Assembly (NCBI GenBank): GCA_021414245.1
Contig: JAIOOU010000001.1
Coordinates: forward strand, 1 to 64,000
From: Chloroflexota bacterium
GTDB taxonomy: Bacteria; Chloroflexota; Anaerolineae; Anaerolineales; Villigracilaceae
Direction of reading: 5' to 3'
DNA: 64,000 nt
How positions within the stretch are numbered: the stretch's first letter is position 1; every line of letters begins with the position of its first letter. The position numbers were made by a program, and so were the translations under genes. This document shows positions 1-7,837 of the stretch, in pieces. The notes below the pieces were generated by a model that saw only the letters and a list, made by a program, of their open reading frames with translations, did not search any database and had not been told where the DNA came from.

Positions 1-424
<424 letters not shown>

Positions 425-497
425 GTGATGCGGAGAATTTGGTACTTTTCGTAGACGACATCATTATTTTGCTGTTCAGACCAACATTGTGAAATTG

Positions 498-619
498 TCC
501 CTTGGTGATTTGAGCGACGTGGGTACACCCGGTCCCATACCGAACCCGGTAGTTAAGCACGTCAGCGCCGATGGTACTTGGAGGGCGACCTCCTGGGAGA
601 GTAGGTCATTGCCAAGGGG
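498..619 (+). rRNA. rrf: 5S ribosomal RNA
   Basis: About 120 bases with the terminal helix closed by cccttgg (499-505) and ccaaggg (612-618). Between the arms are the conserved 5S stretches ggtcccataccgaaccc and ttaagc. It directly follows the 23S gene in the same orientation, as expected. The exact ends are estimated from the terminal helix. Confidence 0.95.
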
Positions 620-639
620 CTTTTCTTTTTAATATAACT

Positions 640-668
640 CGCGCGGGGTATATCAGTTATCCCGCGCG
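640..668 (+). terminator. Hairpin after the 5S gene
   Basis: The arms cgcgcggg (640-647) and cccgcgcg (661-668) can form a GC-rich 8-bp stem 20 bases after the 5S. The T-rich tract lies before the stem (620-630), and only a short T-rich stretch follows, so it may be either an rRNA operon terminator or a processing hairpin. Confidence 0.5.
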
Positions 669-752
669 GTTGTTGTACATATGTGTTCATTTGCGATTTC
701 AGATTTGATTCCAAGATCAACTGATCAGCTTCTGGTCTTATTTATAAAGTCC

Positions 753-785
753 TCGGCCGATTAATTGCAGCGGCCGATTTTTTTT
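753..785 (+). promoter_or_regulatory. Terminator-like leader hairpin before rpsU copy 1
   Basis: The arms tcggccg (753-759) and cggccga (771-777) are followed at once by a run of T (778-785), which is the architecture of an intrinsic terminator. It sits only about 20 bases before the Shine-Dalgarno of rpsU copy 1. Because rpsU copy 2 has the same arrangement, it is better read as a leader attenuator or autoregulatory element than as an end-of-operon terminator. That function is inferred. Confidence 0.6.
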
Positions 786-816
786 GACTATTTTTCGTAG
801 AAAGTAGGTGATTTCA

Positions 817-1014
817 TTGGCTTCAGTAAATTTACGAAACGGCGAGTCCCAAGACTCACTGCTCAAGCGCTTTCGCAAAAAGATAGTAAAGAGCGGCATT
901 TTAAGCACCATTCGCAACAAACGCTGGTTTGTTTCCAAGAGTGAGCAGCGCCGCATGGACAAGAAAAAAGCGATTCGGCGCATGAAGAAACGTTCCTTCA
1001 AGGATACTGAATAG
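817..1014 (+). CDS. rpsU: Ribosomal protein bS21, copy 1
   Basis: Encodes 65 residues of small-subunit protein bS21, recognisable from the N-terminal [16 protein letters not shown] block, the central [11 protein letters not shown] and the basic C-terminal tail. TTG at 817 is chosen as start. An in-frame GTG at 808 lies inside the Shine-Dalgarno region (taggtga), and the second copy begins with ATG at exactly the aligned position. It is the first gene of an rpsU-infA pair: the infA start is 14 bases after its stop. bS21 takes part in translation initiation and so does IF-1, so the pairing makes functional sense. A diverged duplicate lies at 1576-1776. Confidence 0.93.
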   Translation: MASVNLRNGESQDSLLKRFRKKIVKSGILSTIRNKRWFVSKSEQRRMDKKKAIRRMKKRSFKDTE

Positions 1015-1028
1015 ATCAAGAGGCGTGT

Positions 1029-1286
1029 ATGACAAAAGAAGAAGGCAAAATTAAAGTCGATGGACTCGTGATTGAAGCCCTGCCTGGAACCCAGTTCCGT
1101 GTGAGGCTCGATAATGGTCATGAGGTCCTGGCTTATCTGGCAGGAAAGATGCGCAAGCACTATATTCGTATTTTGCTGGGTGACCATGTTTCCATGGAGA
1201 TGTCGCCCTATGATATGACCCGTGCCCGGATTACCTTCCGTCAGCGCAAAAATGCGCCATCGTCATCCACTCCCGCTGGAAATTAA
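1029..1286 (+). CDS. infA: Translation initiation factor IF-1, copy 1
   Basis: An 85-residue S1/OB-fold protein with the IF-1 hallmarks [20 protein letters not shown], the HYIRILLGD strand and the SPYD...ARITFRQR C-terminal segment. IF-1 binds the A site of the 30S subunit during initiation. A short Ser/Pro-rich tail follows the conserved core. It is probably cotranscribed with rpsU copy 1, using an agagg ribosome-binding site 5 bases before the ATG. The second copy at 1791 is almost identical in protein but differs at many synonymous positions. Confidence 0.95.
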   Translation: MTKEEGKIKVDGLVIEALPGTQFRVRLDNGHEVLAYLAGKMRKHYIRILLGDHVSMEMSPYDMTRARITFRQRKNAPSSSTPAGN

Positions 1287-1290
1287 TAGA

Positions 1291-1342
1291 ATTAACTAGA
1301 CAAAAGGCCCGCTTTCGAAAGCGGGCCTTTTGTCTAGTTAAT
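1291..1342. terminator. 52-bp perfect palindrome, terminator of the first rpsU-infA unit
   Basis: Positions 1291-1342 form an uninterrupted inverted repeat centred between 1316 and 1317. The GC core is aggcccgcttt with its complement, and on both strands the stem ends in a TTTT tract. It begins 4 bases after the infA copy 1 stop codon. It would work in either direction and isolates the first unit from the second. Confidence 0.85.
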
Positions 1343-1383
1343 GATTGTATTCTGAGAATCTTCTCATCTTTGCGGGTATCGTG

Positions 1384-1389
1384 TATAAT
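1384..1389 (+). promoter_or_regulatory. Possible -10 element for rpsU copy 2
   Basis: A TATAAT hexamer lies 17 bases before the midpoint of the 1343-1510 interval, downstream of the palindromic terminator and about 190 bases before the rpsU copy 2 start. No good -35 is visible at 16-18 bases upstream, so this rests on the -10 alone. If used, it would give a leader of roughly 180 nt containing the hairpin at 1512-1544. Confidence 0.35.
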
Positions 1390-1511
1390 GTCGGGCGTAG
1401 ATTCGGCTGGGCACGTTATTCAAGGTGCCTAATCAATTAAAGCGAGGAGTACGAAGCGTATTTTTTGATCGAGCGGTCATCTGGTTCGTTTCCGATCTTT
1501 TGCCCAAGCCC

Positions 1512-1544
1512 CTCGGCCGATTCTATGAAACGGTCGAGTTTTTT
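1512..1544 (+). promoter_or_regulatory. Terminator-like leader hairpin before rpsU copy 2
   Basis: The arms ctcggccg (1512-1519) and cggtcgag (1531-1538), with one G-T pair, are followed by a T run (1539-1544). This matches the hairpin at 753-785 in position, stem and T tract. The loops differ (attaattgcag versus attctatgaaa) while the pairing is kept, which suggests selection on the structure. Confidence 0.6.
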
Positions 1545-1575
1545 ATGATCTTGTGGCAGAAAGTAGGTGATTTCA

Positions 1576-1776
1576 ATGGGCACAGTAAATTTGCGCAGCG
1601 GCGAATCCCAAGACTCCCTGCTCAAACGCTTTCGCAAGAAGGTCGTCAAGAGCGGCGTCCTAAGCACCATTCGTAACAAGCGCTGGTTTGTATCCAAGAG
1701 TGAACAGCGCCGTATGGAAAAGAAAAAAGCCATTCGTCGCATGAAACGGCGATCCTTTAGCAAGGATACTGAATAG
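1576..1776 (+). CDS. rpsU: Ribosomal protein bS21, copy 2
   Basis: A 66-residue bS21 starting with ATG at 1576, behind the same taggtga Shine-Dalgarno motif as copy 1. It differs from copy 1 at a handful of residues (for example VNLRSGE for VNLRNGE, V for I twice, and one inserted Ser near the C terminus). Many third codon positions have changed. Both copies appear intact, so both are probably functional. The downstream infA copy 2 is 14 bases away, as in the first unit. Confidence 0.94.
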   Translation: MGTVNLRSGESQDSLLKRFRKKVVKSGVLSTIRNKRWFVSKSEQRRMEKKKAIRRMKRRSFSKDTE

Positions 1777-1790
1777 ATCAAGAGGCGTGT

Positions 1791-2042
1791 ATGACAAAAG
1801 AAGAAGGAAAAATCAAGGTTGACGGGCTGGTAATCGAAGCCTTGCCCGGTACTCAATTCCGCGTAAGGCTGGATAATGGTCATGAAGTACTGGCCTATCT
1901 TTCGGGGAAGATGCGCAAGCATTACATTCGTATTTTGCTTGGAGACCGTGTGGCTCTTGAGATGTCTCCTTATGATATGGCTCGTGCCCGCATTACCTTC
2001 CGTCAGAGAAAAACTGCATCAACTCCCACCGAGACTTCCTAA
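1791..2042 (+). CDS. infA: Translation initiation factor IF-1, copy 2
   Basis: An 83-residue IF-1, essentially the same as copy 1 over the first 70 residues with about five substitutions (Ala/Ser in YLxGK, His/Arg in LLGD, and others). The C-terminal tail is different and non-conserved (STPTETS). The nucleotide sequence has diverged mainly at silent sites. It closes the second rpsU-infA unit and is followed by its own terminator at 2068-2097. Confidence 0.95.
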   Translation: MTKEEGKIKVDGLVIEALPGTQFRVRLDNGHEVLAYLSGKMRKHYIRILLGDRVALEMSPYDMARARITFRQRKTASTPTETS

Positions 2043-2067
2043 AACGACCGCCCCTTATGTTTATTGT

Positions 2068-2097
2068 AAAGGCCCTCAACATCAGTTGAGGGCCTTT
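2068..2097 (+). terminator. Terminator after infA copy 2
   Basis: Arms aaaggccctcaac (2068-2080) and gttgagggccttt (2085-2097) with a 4-base loop, ending in TTTT. It separates the plus-strand rpsU-infA units from the convergent minus-strand operon ending at 2124. Confidence 0.88.
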
Positions 2098-2123
2098 TGT
2101 GATTTAAAAGCAGTGGAAAAGCG

Positions 2124-3125
2124 TCAGGGAAGATTGCGCCAGGAGCCAAGTACCTTCATGTAATTTGCGCGTTCAAATGCTGCGGGTTCCTTGACCGACA
2201 TCTGGCTCATGCTGCCCTGCATTTCCTTGATGGAAGTATATTCGCGTTCCTTCATCCAGGTTTCCAGACCGTTCAACATGGCTGGAACAATTTGCTCACC
2301 GTTGTGCAGCAGGTTGGATGCCATCATGGAAACCCTCGCTCCTGCCATCATGGATTTCAATACATCCGCGTAAGTATGCACGCCGCTTGTCAGCGCGAAA
2401 TCTGCCTTGATCTTTCCATACAGGATTGACACCCATCGTAACGGCAGGCGTAGATCCGCGGAAGTGCTCAGGTCCAGGTTATGTATGATTTCGAGTTCGT
2501 CCAGGTCAAAATCCGGCTGGTAGAACCGGTTAAAGAGGACGAGGCCGTCTGCTCCTGCCTCCACGATCTTGCGGGCAAAATTGGGCAGGGAAGTCACAAA
2601 GGGACTGAGCTTTACTGCCAGGGGAATTTTGATGGCGGATCTGACTTCTGCCACAAGTTCCACCTGCGCATTTTCAAGTTCCTGGGCTCCCAGATCTAGA
2701 TCTGTTGAAACATAATATAGATTTAATTCCAAGGCATCCGCGCCCGCTTCCTGAATTTGCCTTGCGTAGCGGGTCCAGCCGCCCTTGGAGACCCCATTCA
2801 AACTTCCAATGACCGGGATGCTGAGGGCTTTCTTTAATCCAGCCACCTGATTAAGATATTTTTCCGGATCGACTGAATACATGCCTCCATCAGGCAGATA
2901 GGACAGGGCTTCCGCGAAGGAGTTGGTCCCGCGAGTCAGGAAGTGATCAAGTTCAAGGGTTTCGTGAATGATCTGCTCCTCGAACAGCGAGAACATCACA
3001 ATCGCCGAGATTCCGGCATCCTCCAATTTGCGCGCCCGATCCAGATGTTTGGAGAGGGGAGAGGCCGAGGCCACGAGGGGATTCTTTAAGTTCAAACCAA
3101 GATAGGTCGTCGAAAGATCGGTCAT
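2124..3125 (-). CDS. Dihydroorotate dehydrogenase-like FMN protein
   Basis: A 333-residue TIM-barrel protein of the DHOD-like class. It starts with the class 1 pattern LGLNLKNPLVASASPLS and has the IPVIGSLNG and LAVKLSPF strands plus a C-terminal phosphate-binding segment. At the place where class 1 enzymes carry the active-site loop with its catalytic Cys (NxSCPN), this protein reads ELNLYYVSTD, so the Cys base is missing. That is typical of the DHOD-like subgroup often found beside PFOR, and makes true dihydroorotate oxidation doubtful. Its start is 5 bases after the nifJ stop, behind an AAGGAA site, so the two genes form an operon. A role in electron transfer or flavin chemistry linked to PFOR is inferred. 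Confidence 0.88.
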   Translation of the reverse strand: MTDLSTTYLGLNLKNPLVASASPLSKHLDRARKLEDAGISAIVMFSLFEEQIIHETLELDHFLTRGTNSFAEALSYLPDGGMYSVDPEKYLNQVAGLKKALSIPVIGSLNGVSKGGWTRYARQIQEAGADALELNLYYVSTDLDLGAQELENAQVELVAEVRSAIKIPLAVKLSPFVTSLPNFARKIVEAGADGLVLFNRFYQPDFDLDELEIIHNLDLSTSADLRLPLRWVSILYGKIKADFALTSGVHTYADVLKSMMAGARVSMMASNLLHNGEQIVPAMLNGLETWMKEREYTSIKEMQGSMSQMSVKEPAAFERANYMKVLGSWRNLP

Positions 3126-3130
3126 GTCGG

Positions 3131-6100
3131 TTATTCCTTTTTGTCACTGCCGGTGCCGTAGTGCATGGAGGCCATTTGCTGATAAAGAGTCCAACGGGCT
3201 TTCGCATCATGCTGGGCTTCCTTCATCAGGCTTTCGGCGCGTTCTTCGTTCAGCTGAATGAGCATCTTGTAGCGGGTTTCGTTGTAGGCATATTGGGAGA
3301 TCGGAATGCTGGGTTCCTTTGACTCAATGATGAGGGGGTTTTGACTTTGCATTGCCAGACGGGGGTCGTAGCGGTACATCGGCCAGTGACCGGATTGCAC
3401 CGCAAGCTTGGCCTGTTCGAGACTCTTGGCCATGTCATAGCCGTGTGCAATGCAGGGGCTATAAGCGATGACCAGGGAAGGCCCATCGTAGGACTCGGCC
3501 TCCAGCAGGGCGCGCAAGGTTTGCTGGTCGTTCGCGCCCATGGCAACCCGGGCCACATACACATACCCATAGGACATGGCGATCAGGCCGAGATCCTTCT
3601 TGGGCAGTCCCTTTCCGCTCATGGCGAATTTCGCCACAGCAGCCCGCGGCGTGGATTTGCTTGCCTGTCCGCCTGTGTTCGAATACACCTCGGTATCCAG
3701 CACGAGGACGTTGACATTCCGGCCGCTGGCCAGTACGTGATCGAGACCGCCGTAGCCGATATCGTAAGCCCAGCCGTCTCCGCCGATGATCCAGACCGAT
3801 TTCTTCACCAAATTGTCGGCCAGGCTGATCAGATCCTTTGCGCGGCTGTCGCTGGACTTTCCAAGTTTCTTCTTTAATTCCGCAATTCGATCACGTTGGG
3901 CTTGAATGCCTGCGTCATCGGATTGATCGGCGTTCAGGATCGTTTCGACCAATTCCGTGCTCACGGTCTGCTCGAAGGATTTAAGCAGTTCGCGTGCATA
4001 TTCGTTTTGTTTGTCAATGGTCAGACGCATGCCCAGGCCAAACTCTGCATTGTCCTCAAACAGGGAGTTGGACCAGGCAGGTCCCCGGCCATTGGCGTCC
4101 TTCGCCCATGGAGTGGTGGGAAGGTTGCCGCCATAAATTGAGGAACAACCCGTCGCATTTGCAATCACGGCATGGTCACCGAATAATTGGGACACGAGTT
4201 TGACATACGGAGTCTCTCCGCAGCCTGCACATGCGCCGCTGAATTCAAACAACGGGCGCAGGAGTTGCGAATTCTTGATTGTGGAAGGATTGAATAATTT
4301 CTTATCCATATCCGGGATTTTCATGAAGAAATCCCAGTTCCTGGCTTCTGCTTCGCGCAGAGCCGGTTGAGGCTCCATATTGATCGCTTTGCGTCCCACC
4401 TGGGTCTTATCCTTCACGGGACAAACTTCCACACACAAGGTGCAGCCCGTGCAATCCTCGGGTGCAACCTGAACTGTGTAGGCAAAGCCGGTTGAAAACT
4501 CCTTGAATTTCGAGGCGGTATGCTTGAAGGTCCCGGGTGCACCGGCGGTTAATTTTTCATCGTACACCTTGTGACGGATGACCGCGTGCGGACAAACCAT
4601 CACGCATTTGCCGCATTGGATGCACAGGTCCGCGTCCCAAACGGGGATTTCCAGGGCAAGATTTCGTTTTTCCCACTGGGTCGTTCCGGTGGGGAAGGTC
4701 CCGTCCACGGGGAAGGCTGAAACAGGGATGTTGTCGCCGTCTGAATCGATGATCTGGCCTAGCACATTGCGGACAAAATCGGGCGCCTCTTGCGGGACCG
4801 GGAGCCTGCGGGTCGTCTTGGAGTTGCTGTGCGCGGGAACTTTGACCTCAAACAGGTTGGCGATGGTCGCATCCACAGCTTCGAAATTCTGCTTGACCAC
4901 GGCTTCACCGCGCTTGCCGTAGCTCTTCTCAATGGCATGCTTGATCTCGGCGATGGCGGCATCGCGGGGAAGGATTCCACTGATCGCGAAAAATGCAGTC
5001 TGCATGATGGTATTCATGCGTCCGCCCATGCCTGTTTTATCAGCAACCTCATAGCCGTTGATCACATAAAATTTGAGTTTTTTCCCGAGAATATCCTTTT
5101 GGACTTCTTTGGGAAGTTTGTCCCAGATTTCATCCGGACCGTACAAACTGTTCAGCAGGAAGATGGCGCCTTCCTTGGCGTACTTGAGCATGTCCACCCG
5201 CTCGAGGAAGGAATACTGGTGACAAGCCACGAAATTCGCCTGATGGGCTTCGATGAGATACGGAGCCCGAATGGCCTGAGGGCCAAACCGCAGGTGCGAA
5301 ATGGTCACTGTGCCGGATTTCTTCGAGTCGTAATAGAAGTAGCCCTGTGCGAAATTGCTGGTCTCTTCACCGATGATCTTGATTGAATTCTTGTTCGCAC
5401 CCACGGTTCCGTCGGAGCCGAGGCCGAAGAATACGCAGCTAACCATGCCTTCGGTCTCAAGGGAGAAACCGGCGTCCACATCCAGACTGGTATGCGAGAC
5501 ATTATCGTTGATACCGACCGTGAAATGGGCCTTGGGTTCCGGCTTGCTTAATTCATCCAGAATGGCCTTTGCCATGGCAGGCGTGAATTCCTTCGAGGAA
5601 AGGCCATAGCGTCCGCCGATTACCCTGATATTCGGGCGTTTTCCCTCCATCAGGGCGTTGACGATGTCGAGGTACATGGGCTCGCCGTTGGAACCGGGCT
5701 CCTTGGTACGGTCGAGCACTGCAATTGACTTCACGCTCTTCGGCAGTGCCTTGATGAAATGTTCGATTGAGAATGGACGGTACAGGCGCACCCGCAGCGA
5801 ACCCACCTTTTCACCCTTTTTGGCAAGATAAGCCACGGTTTCGTCGACCACTTCGCCGCCCGAACCCATGATGATGACCACCCGCTCGGCTTCTGAATGT
5901 CCGCTGTAGTCGAAGAGATTGTAATGACGTCCGGTGACCTTGGCAAACTTGTCCATGGCCTCCTGCACGATCGCAGGAGTGGCGGTGTAATATAAATTGG
6001 AAGCCTCGCGCATTTGGAAATATACATCCGGGTTCTGCGCGGTTCCGCGCAGAACGGGATTCTCCGGGGTGAGTCCACGGGCTCTGTGGGCGCGAACCAG

Positions 6101-6694
6101 GTCATCGTCCACCATGGCGCGCAGTTCTTCATCCGTGAGCTGCAGGATCTTGGTCACTTCATGGGAGGTCCGAAACCCGTCAAAGAAATGCATAAAGGGG
6201 ACCCGCGCCTTAAGAGTGGATGCCTGCGCGATCGCGGCAAAATCCTGGGCTTCCTGTACGGAACCCGAGGACAACAGCGCCCAGCCGGTTTGGCGCACAG
6301 CCATCACATCCTGGTGATCGCCATAAATGGAGAGGGCATGGGCTGCGATGGCACGTGCAGCCACATGAAAGACCGTGCTGGTAAGTTCACCGGCGATCTT
6401 GTACATGTTCGGGATCATCAACAATAAACCCTGGGAGGCGGTGAACGTGGTCGTAAGTGCACCGGTTTGTAATGCTCCATGTACTGTGCCTGCAGCGCCG
6501 CCTTCCGACTGCATTTCGATGACAAGAGGAGTGGTGCCCCAAAGATTCTTTTTTCCCTTGGCAGACCATTCGTCCGAGAATTCACCCATCGCGGAGGATG
6601 GTGTGATCGGATAAATTGCGATCACCTCGCTGAGACGGTGGGCAACACTTGCAGTTGCCTCATTGCCGTCGGTCATGATGACAGGTTGTTTCAT
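3131..6694 (-). CDS. nifJ: Pyruvate:ferredoxin (flavodoxin) oxidoreductase
   Basis: A 1187-residue single-chain PFOR, which oxidises pyruvate plus CoA to acetyl-CoA and CO2 and passes electrons to ferredoxin or flavodoxin. Domains in order: N-terminal pyrimidine-binding domain (AIYPITPSSAMGE), a transketolase C-like domain, the gamma domain (FFGLGSDGTVGANKNSIK), and a 2x[4Fe-4S] ferredoxin insert (CIQCGKCVMVCP and CTGCTLCVEVCP). The C-terminal thiamine-binding domain holds a CAGCGETPY proximal cluster motif and GGDGWAYDIGYGG. Its length is standard for the family. A strong site (AAAGGAG) precedes the ATG. It is followed by the DHOD-like gene 5 bases downstream. With the LpdA/E1/E2 genes nearby, the cell appears to have two systems for 2-oxoacid oxidation. 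Confidence 0.97.
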   Translation of the reverse strand: MKQPVIMTDGNEATASVAHRLSEVIAIYPITPSSAMGEFSDEWSAKGKKNLWGTTPLVIEMQSEGGAAGTVHGALQTGALTTTFTASQGLLLMIPNMYKIAGELTSTVFHVAARAIAAHALSIYGDHQDVMAVRQTGWALLSSGSVQEAQDFAAIAQASTLKARVPFMHFFDGFRTSHEVTKILQLTDEELRAMVDDDLVRAHRARGLTPENPVLRGTAQNPDVYFQMREASNLYYTATPAIVQEAMDKFAKVTGRHYNLFDYSGHSEAERVVIIMGSGGEVVDETVAYLAKKGEKVGSLRVRLYRPFSIEHFIKALPKSVKSIAVLDRTKEPGSNGEPMYLDIVNALMEGKRPNIRVIGGRYGLSSKEFTPAMAKAILDELSKPEPKAHFTVGINDNVSHTSLDVDAGFSLETEGMVSCVFFGLGSDGTVGANKNSIKIIGEETSNFAQGYFYYDSKKSGTVTISHLRFGPQAIRAPYLIEAHQANFVACHQYSFLERVDMLKYAKEGAIFLLNSLYGPDEIWDKLPKEVQKDILGKKLKFYVINGYEVADKTGMGGRMNTIMQTAFFAISGILPRDAAIAEIKHAIEKSYGKRGEAVVKQNFEAVDATIANLFEVKVPAHSNSKTTRRLPVPQEAPDFVRNVLGQIIDSDGDNIPVSAFPVDGTFPTGTTQWEKRNLALEIPVWDADLCIQCGKCVMVCPHAVIRHKVYDEKLTAGAPGTFKHTASKFKEFSTGFAYTVQVAPEDCTGCTLCVEVCPVKDKTQVGRKAINMEPQPALREAEARNWDFFMKIPDMDKKLFNPSTIKNSQLLRPLFEFSGACAGCGETPYVKLVSQLFGDHAVIANATGCSSIYGGNLPTTPWAKDANGRGPAWSNSLFEDNAEFGLGMRLTIDKQNEYARELLKSFEQTVSTELVETILNADQSDDAGIQAQRDRIAELKKKLGKSSDSRAKDLISLADNLVKKSVWIIGGDGWAYDIGYGGLDHVLASGRNVNVLVLDTEVYSNTGGQASKSTPRAAVAKFAMSGKGLPKKDLGLIAMSYGYVYVARVAMGANDQQTLRALLEAESYDGPSLVIAYSPCIAHGYDMAKSLEQAKLAVQSGHWPMYRYDPRLAMQSQNPLIIESKEPSIPISQYAYNETRYKMLIQLNEERAESLMKEAQHDAKARWTLYQQMASMHYGTGSDKKE

Positions 6695-6833
6695 TATTAC
6701 TCCTTTGAAAGCAGGTTTTAACCTGGGATTGGCCTCAAATTACAAGTTTATCCCCCCCTGCAGACAATGGTTAGTTATGAATGACCCGAATTCACCTGAG
6801 AGTTGTCATATTTTGGATAAAAATTGTATAATT

Positions 6834-6872
6834 AAATGCACTGGTGGCAGATTTCCTGCCGCCAGTGCATTT
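6834..6872. terminator. Terminator after the NUDIX-DUF4406 genes
   Basis: Arms aaatgcactggtggcag (6834-6850) and ctgccgccagtgcattt (6856-6872) form a 17-bp stem with one mismatch. It lies just beyond the stop of the minus-strand DUF4406 gene and upstream of nifJ, so it should isolate the two minus-strand transcripts. Confidence 0.75.
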
Positions 6873-6890
6873 TTTAGCATAATCCGCAGA

Positions 6891-7244
6891 TTATATGGAT
6901 GGAATTTCATCCAAGGTGTAATATACCTTCAACCCTCGTTTCCTTGCGATCTCCACCATCATGTCTGCGCCCTGCGAGGTGCCGCCCACTCGCAGCACGG
7001 CATCGCATTTTTCCAAAAGCCGTTCCGCGATGGGATGAAAAATCTCATTGAAGGCATCATCGCCGATCGCTTTTGAGCCTGCCAGATGGACCAGGGGCAA
7101 TGCAAACCATTCCCCCAATACCGGAATATGGCCCATGTGAAAAATTGGCAGTGCATGTGTTTCCATGAAGCGGACATTGGCTGCGATCTTTTCCGGATCA
7201 TCAGCCGTACCGGAACGGTGGGGACCAGCAATCAGGATGAACAT
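6891..7244 (-). CDS. DUF4406-like nucleoside deoxyribosyltransferase-fold protein
   Basis: A 117-residue protein beginning MFILIAGPHRSGT, a Rossmann-like strand and glycine loop like that of nucleoside 2-deoxyribosyltransferase-fold DUF4406 proteins. A later conserved segment reads CDAVLRVGGTSQGADMMVEIA. The start at 7244 is chosen because the frame further upstream overlaps the NUDIX gene and lacks family features. The ATG is immediately next to the NUDIX stop (7246), which implies translational coupling. Both neighbours may act on nucleotide derivatives, but the substrate is unknown. Confidence 0.72.
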   Translation of the reverse strand: MFILIAGPHRSGTADDPEKIAANVRFMETHALPIFHMGHIPVLGEWFALPLVHLAGSKAIGDDAFNEIFHPIAERLLEKCDAVLRVGGTSQGADMMVEIARKRGLKVYYTLDEIPSI

Positions 7245-7245
7245 A

Positions 7246-7779
7246 TTATTTTCCCTGCAGATAAGGCCTTGCGAGTAACAGGGCTGCCAGTGACTTGGCA
7301 TCTGGCATTTCGCCTCTTTCCGCCATTTGGATTGCCTCTGTAAAAGAGACAGTTTCCACACTCAAAAATTCATCATCGTCCGCATCGAGCGGATCGTATT
7401 TCAATTCCCGGGCAAGAAATACATGCATGAATTCAGTTGAGTATCCGGGAGCCAGATAAAAATCACCGATCTTTTCGATCTGGTCCGCGGCAAATCCGGT
7501 CTCTTCGCGGATTTCGCGTGCCGCACAAAGCGCCGGATCCTCGCCATCCTCCAGGGTGCCTGCGGGAAGTTCAAGCAGGTCCTTCCCGGCAGCATGACGG
7601 TATTGCCGTACAAAGAGAAGGTTGCCATCCTTGTCCACAGGAACCAGGATCACGGATCCGCCGTGTTCGATAATGTCAAATTTGGTCTCGCGCCCATCCG
7701 GTGTTTTGAGCGTATCGCGCCGGATGAGAAAGGCGCGTCCCTTGAGCAGGGTTTCCGAACGAATGAATTCAAAGGGCAT
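7246..7779 (-). CDS. NUDIX hydrolase, ADP-ribose pyrophosphatase type
   Basis: A 177-residue protein with a full NUDIX box, GTLEDGEDP followed by AAREIREETGF (pattern Gx5Ex7REUxEExGU), preceded by the LLELPAG strand. The overall form matches ADP-ribose/NDP-sugar pyrophosphatases, which hydrolyse nucleoside diphosphates linked to another moiety using Mg2+ bound by the box glutamates. The start at 7779 (MPFEFIRSE) lies behind an AGGAATT site and matches the family N terminus better than the longer upstream frame. It is first in a two-gene unit with the DUF4406 protein. Confidence 0.9.
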   Translation of the reverse strand: MPFEFIRSETLLKGRAFLIRRDTLKTPDGRETKFDIIEHGGSVILVPVDKDGNLLFVRQYRHAAGKDLLELPAGTLEDGEDPALCAAREIREETGFAADQIEKIGDFYLAPGYSTEFMHVFLARELKYDPLDADDDEFLSVETVSFTEAIQMAERGEMPDAKSLAALLLARPYLQGK

Positions 7780-7797
7780 GTGGAATTCCTCGATAAC

Positions 7798-7829
7798 AAA
7801 AAAGCCCAAGCAATTGCCTGGGCTTTTGG
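7798..7829 (-). terminator. Terminator after the LysM lipoprotein gene
   Basis: Read on the minus strand, AAAAGCCCAGGCAATTGC pairs with its downstream near-complement and ends in TTTTTTGTT. It is located between the LysM gene stop at 7838 and the NUDIX start at 7779. Confidence 0.85.
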
Positions 7830-7837
7830 ATTTCAAT

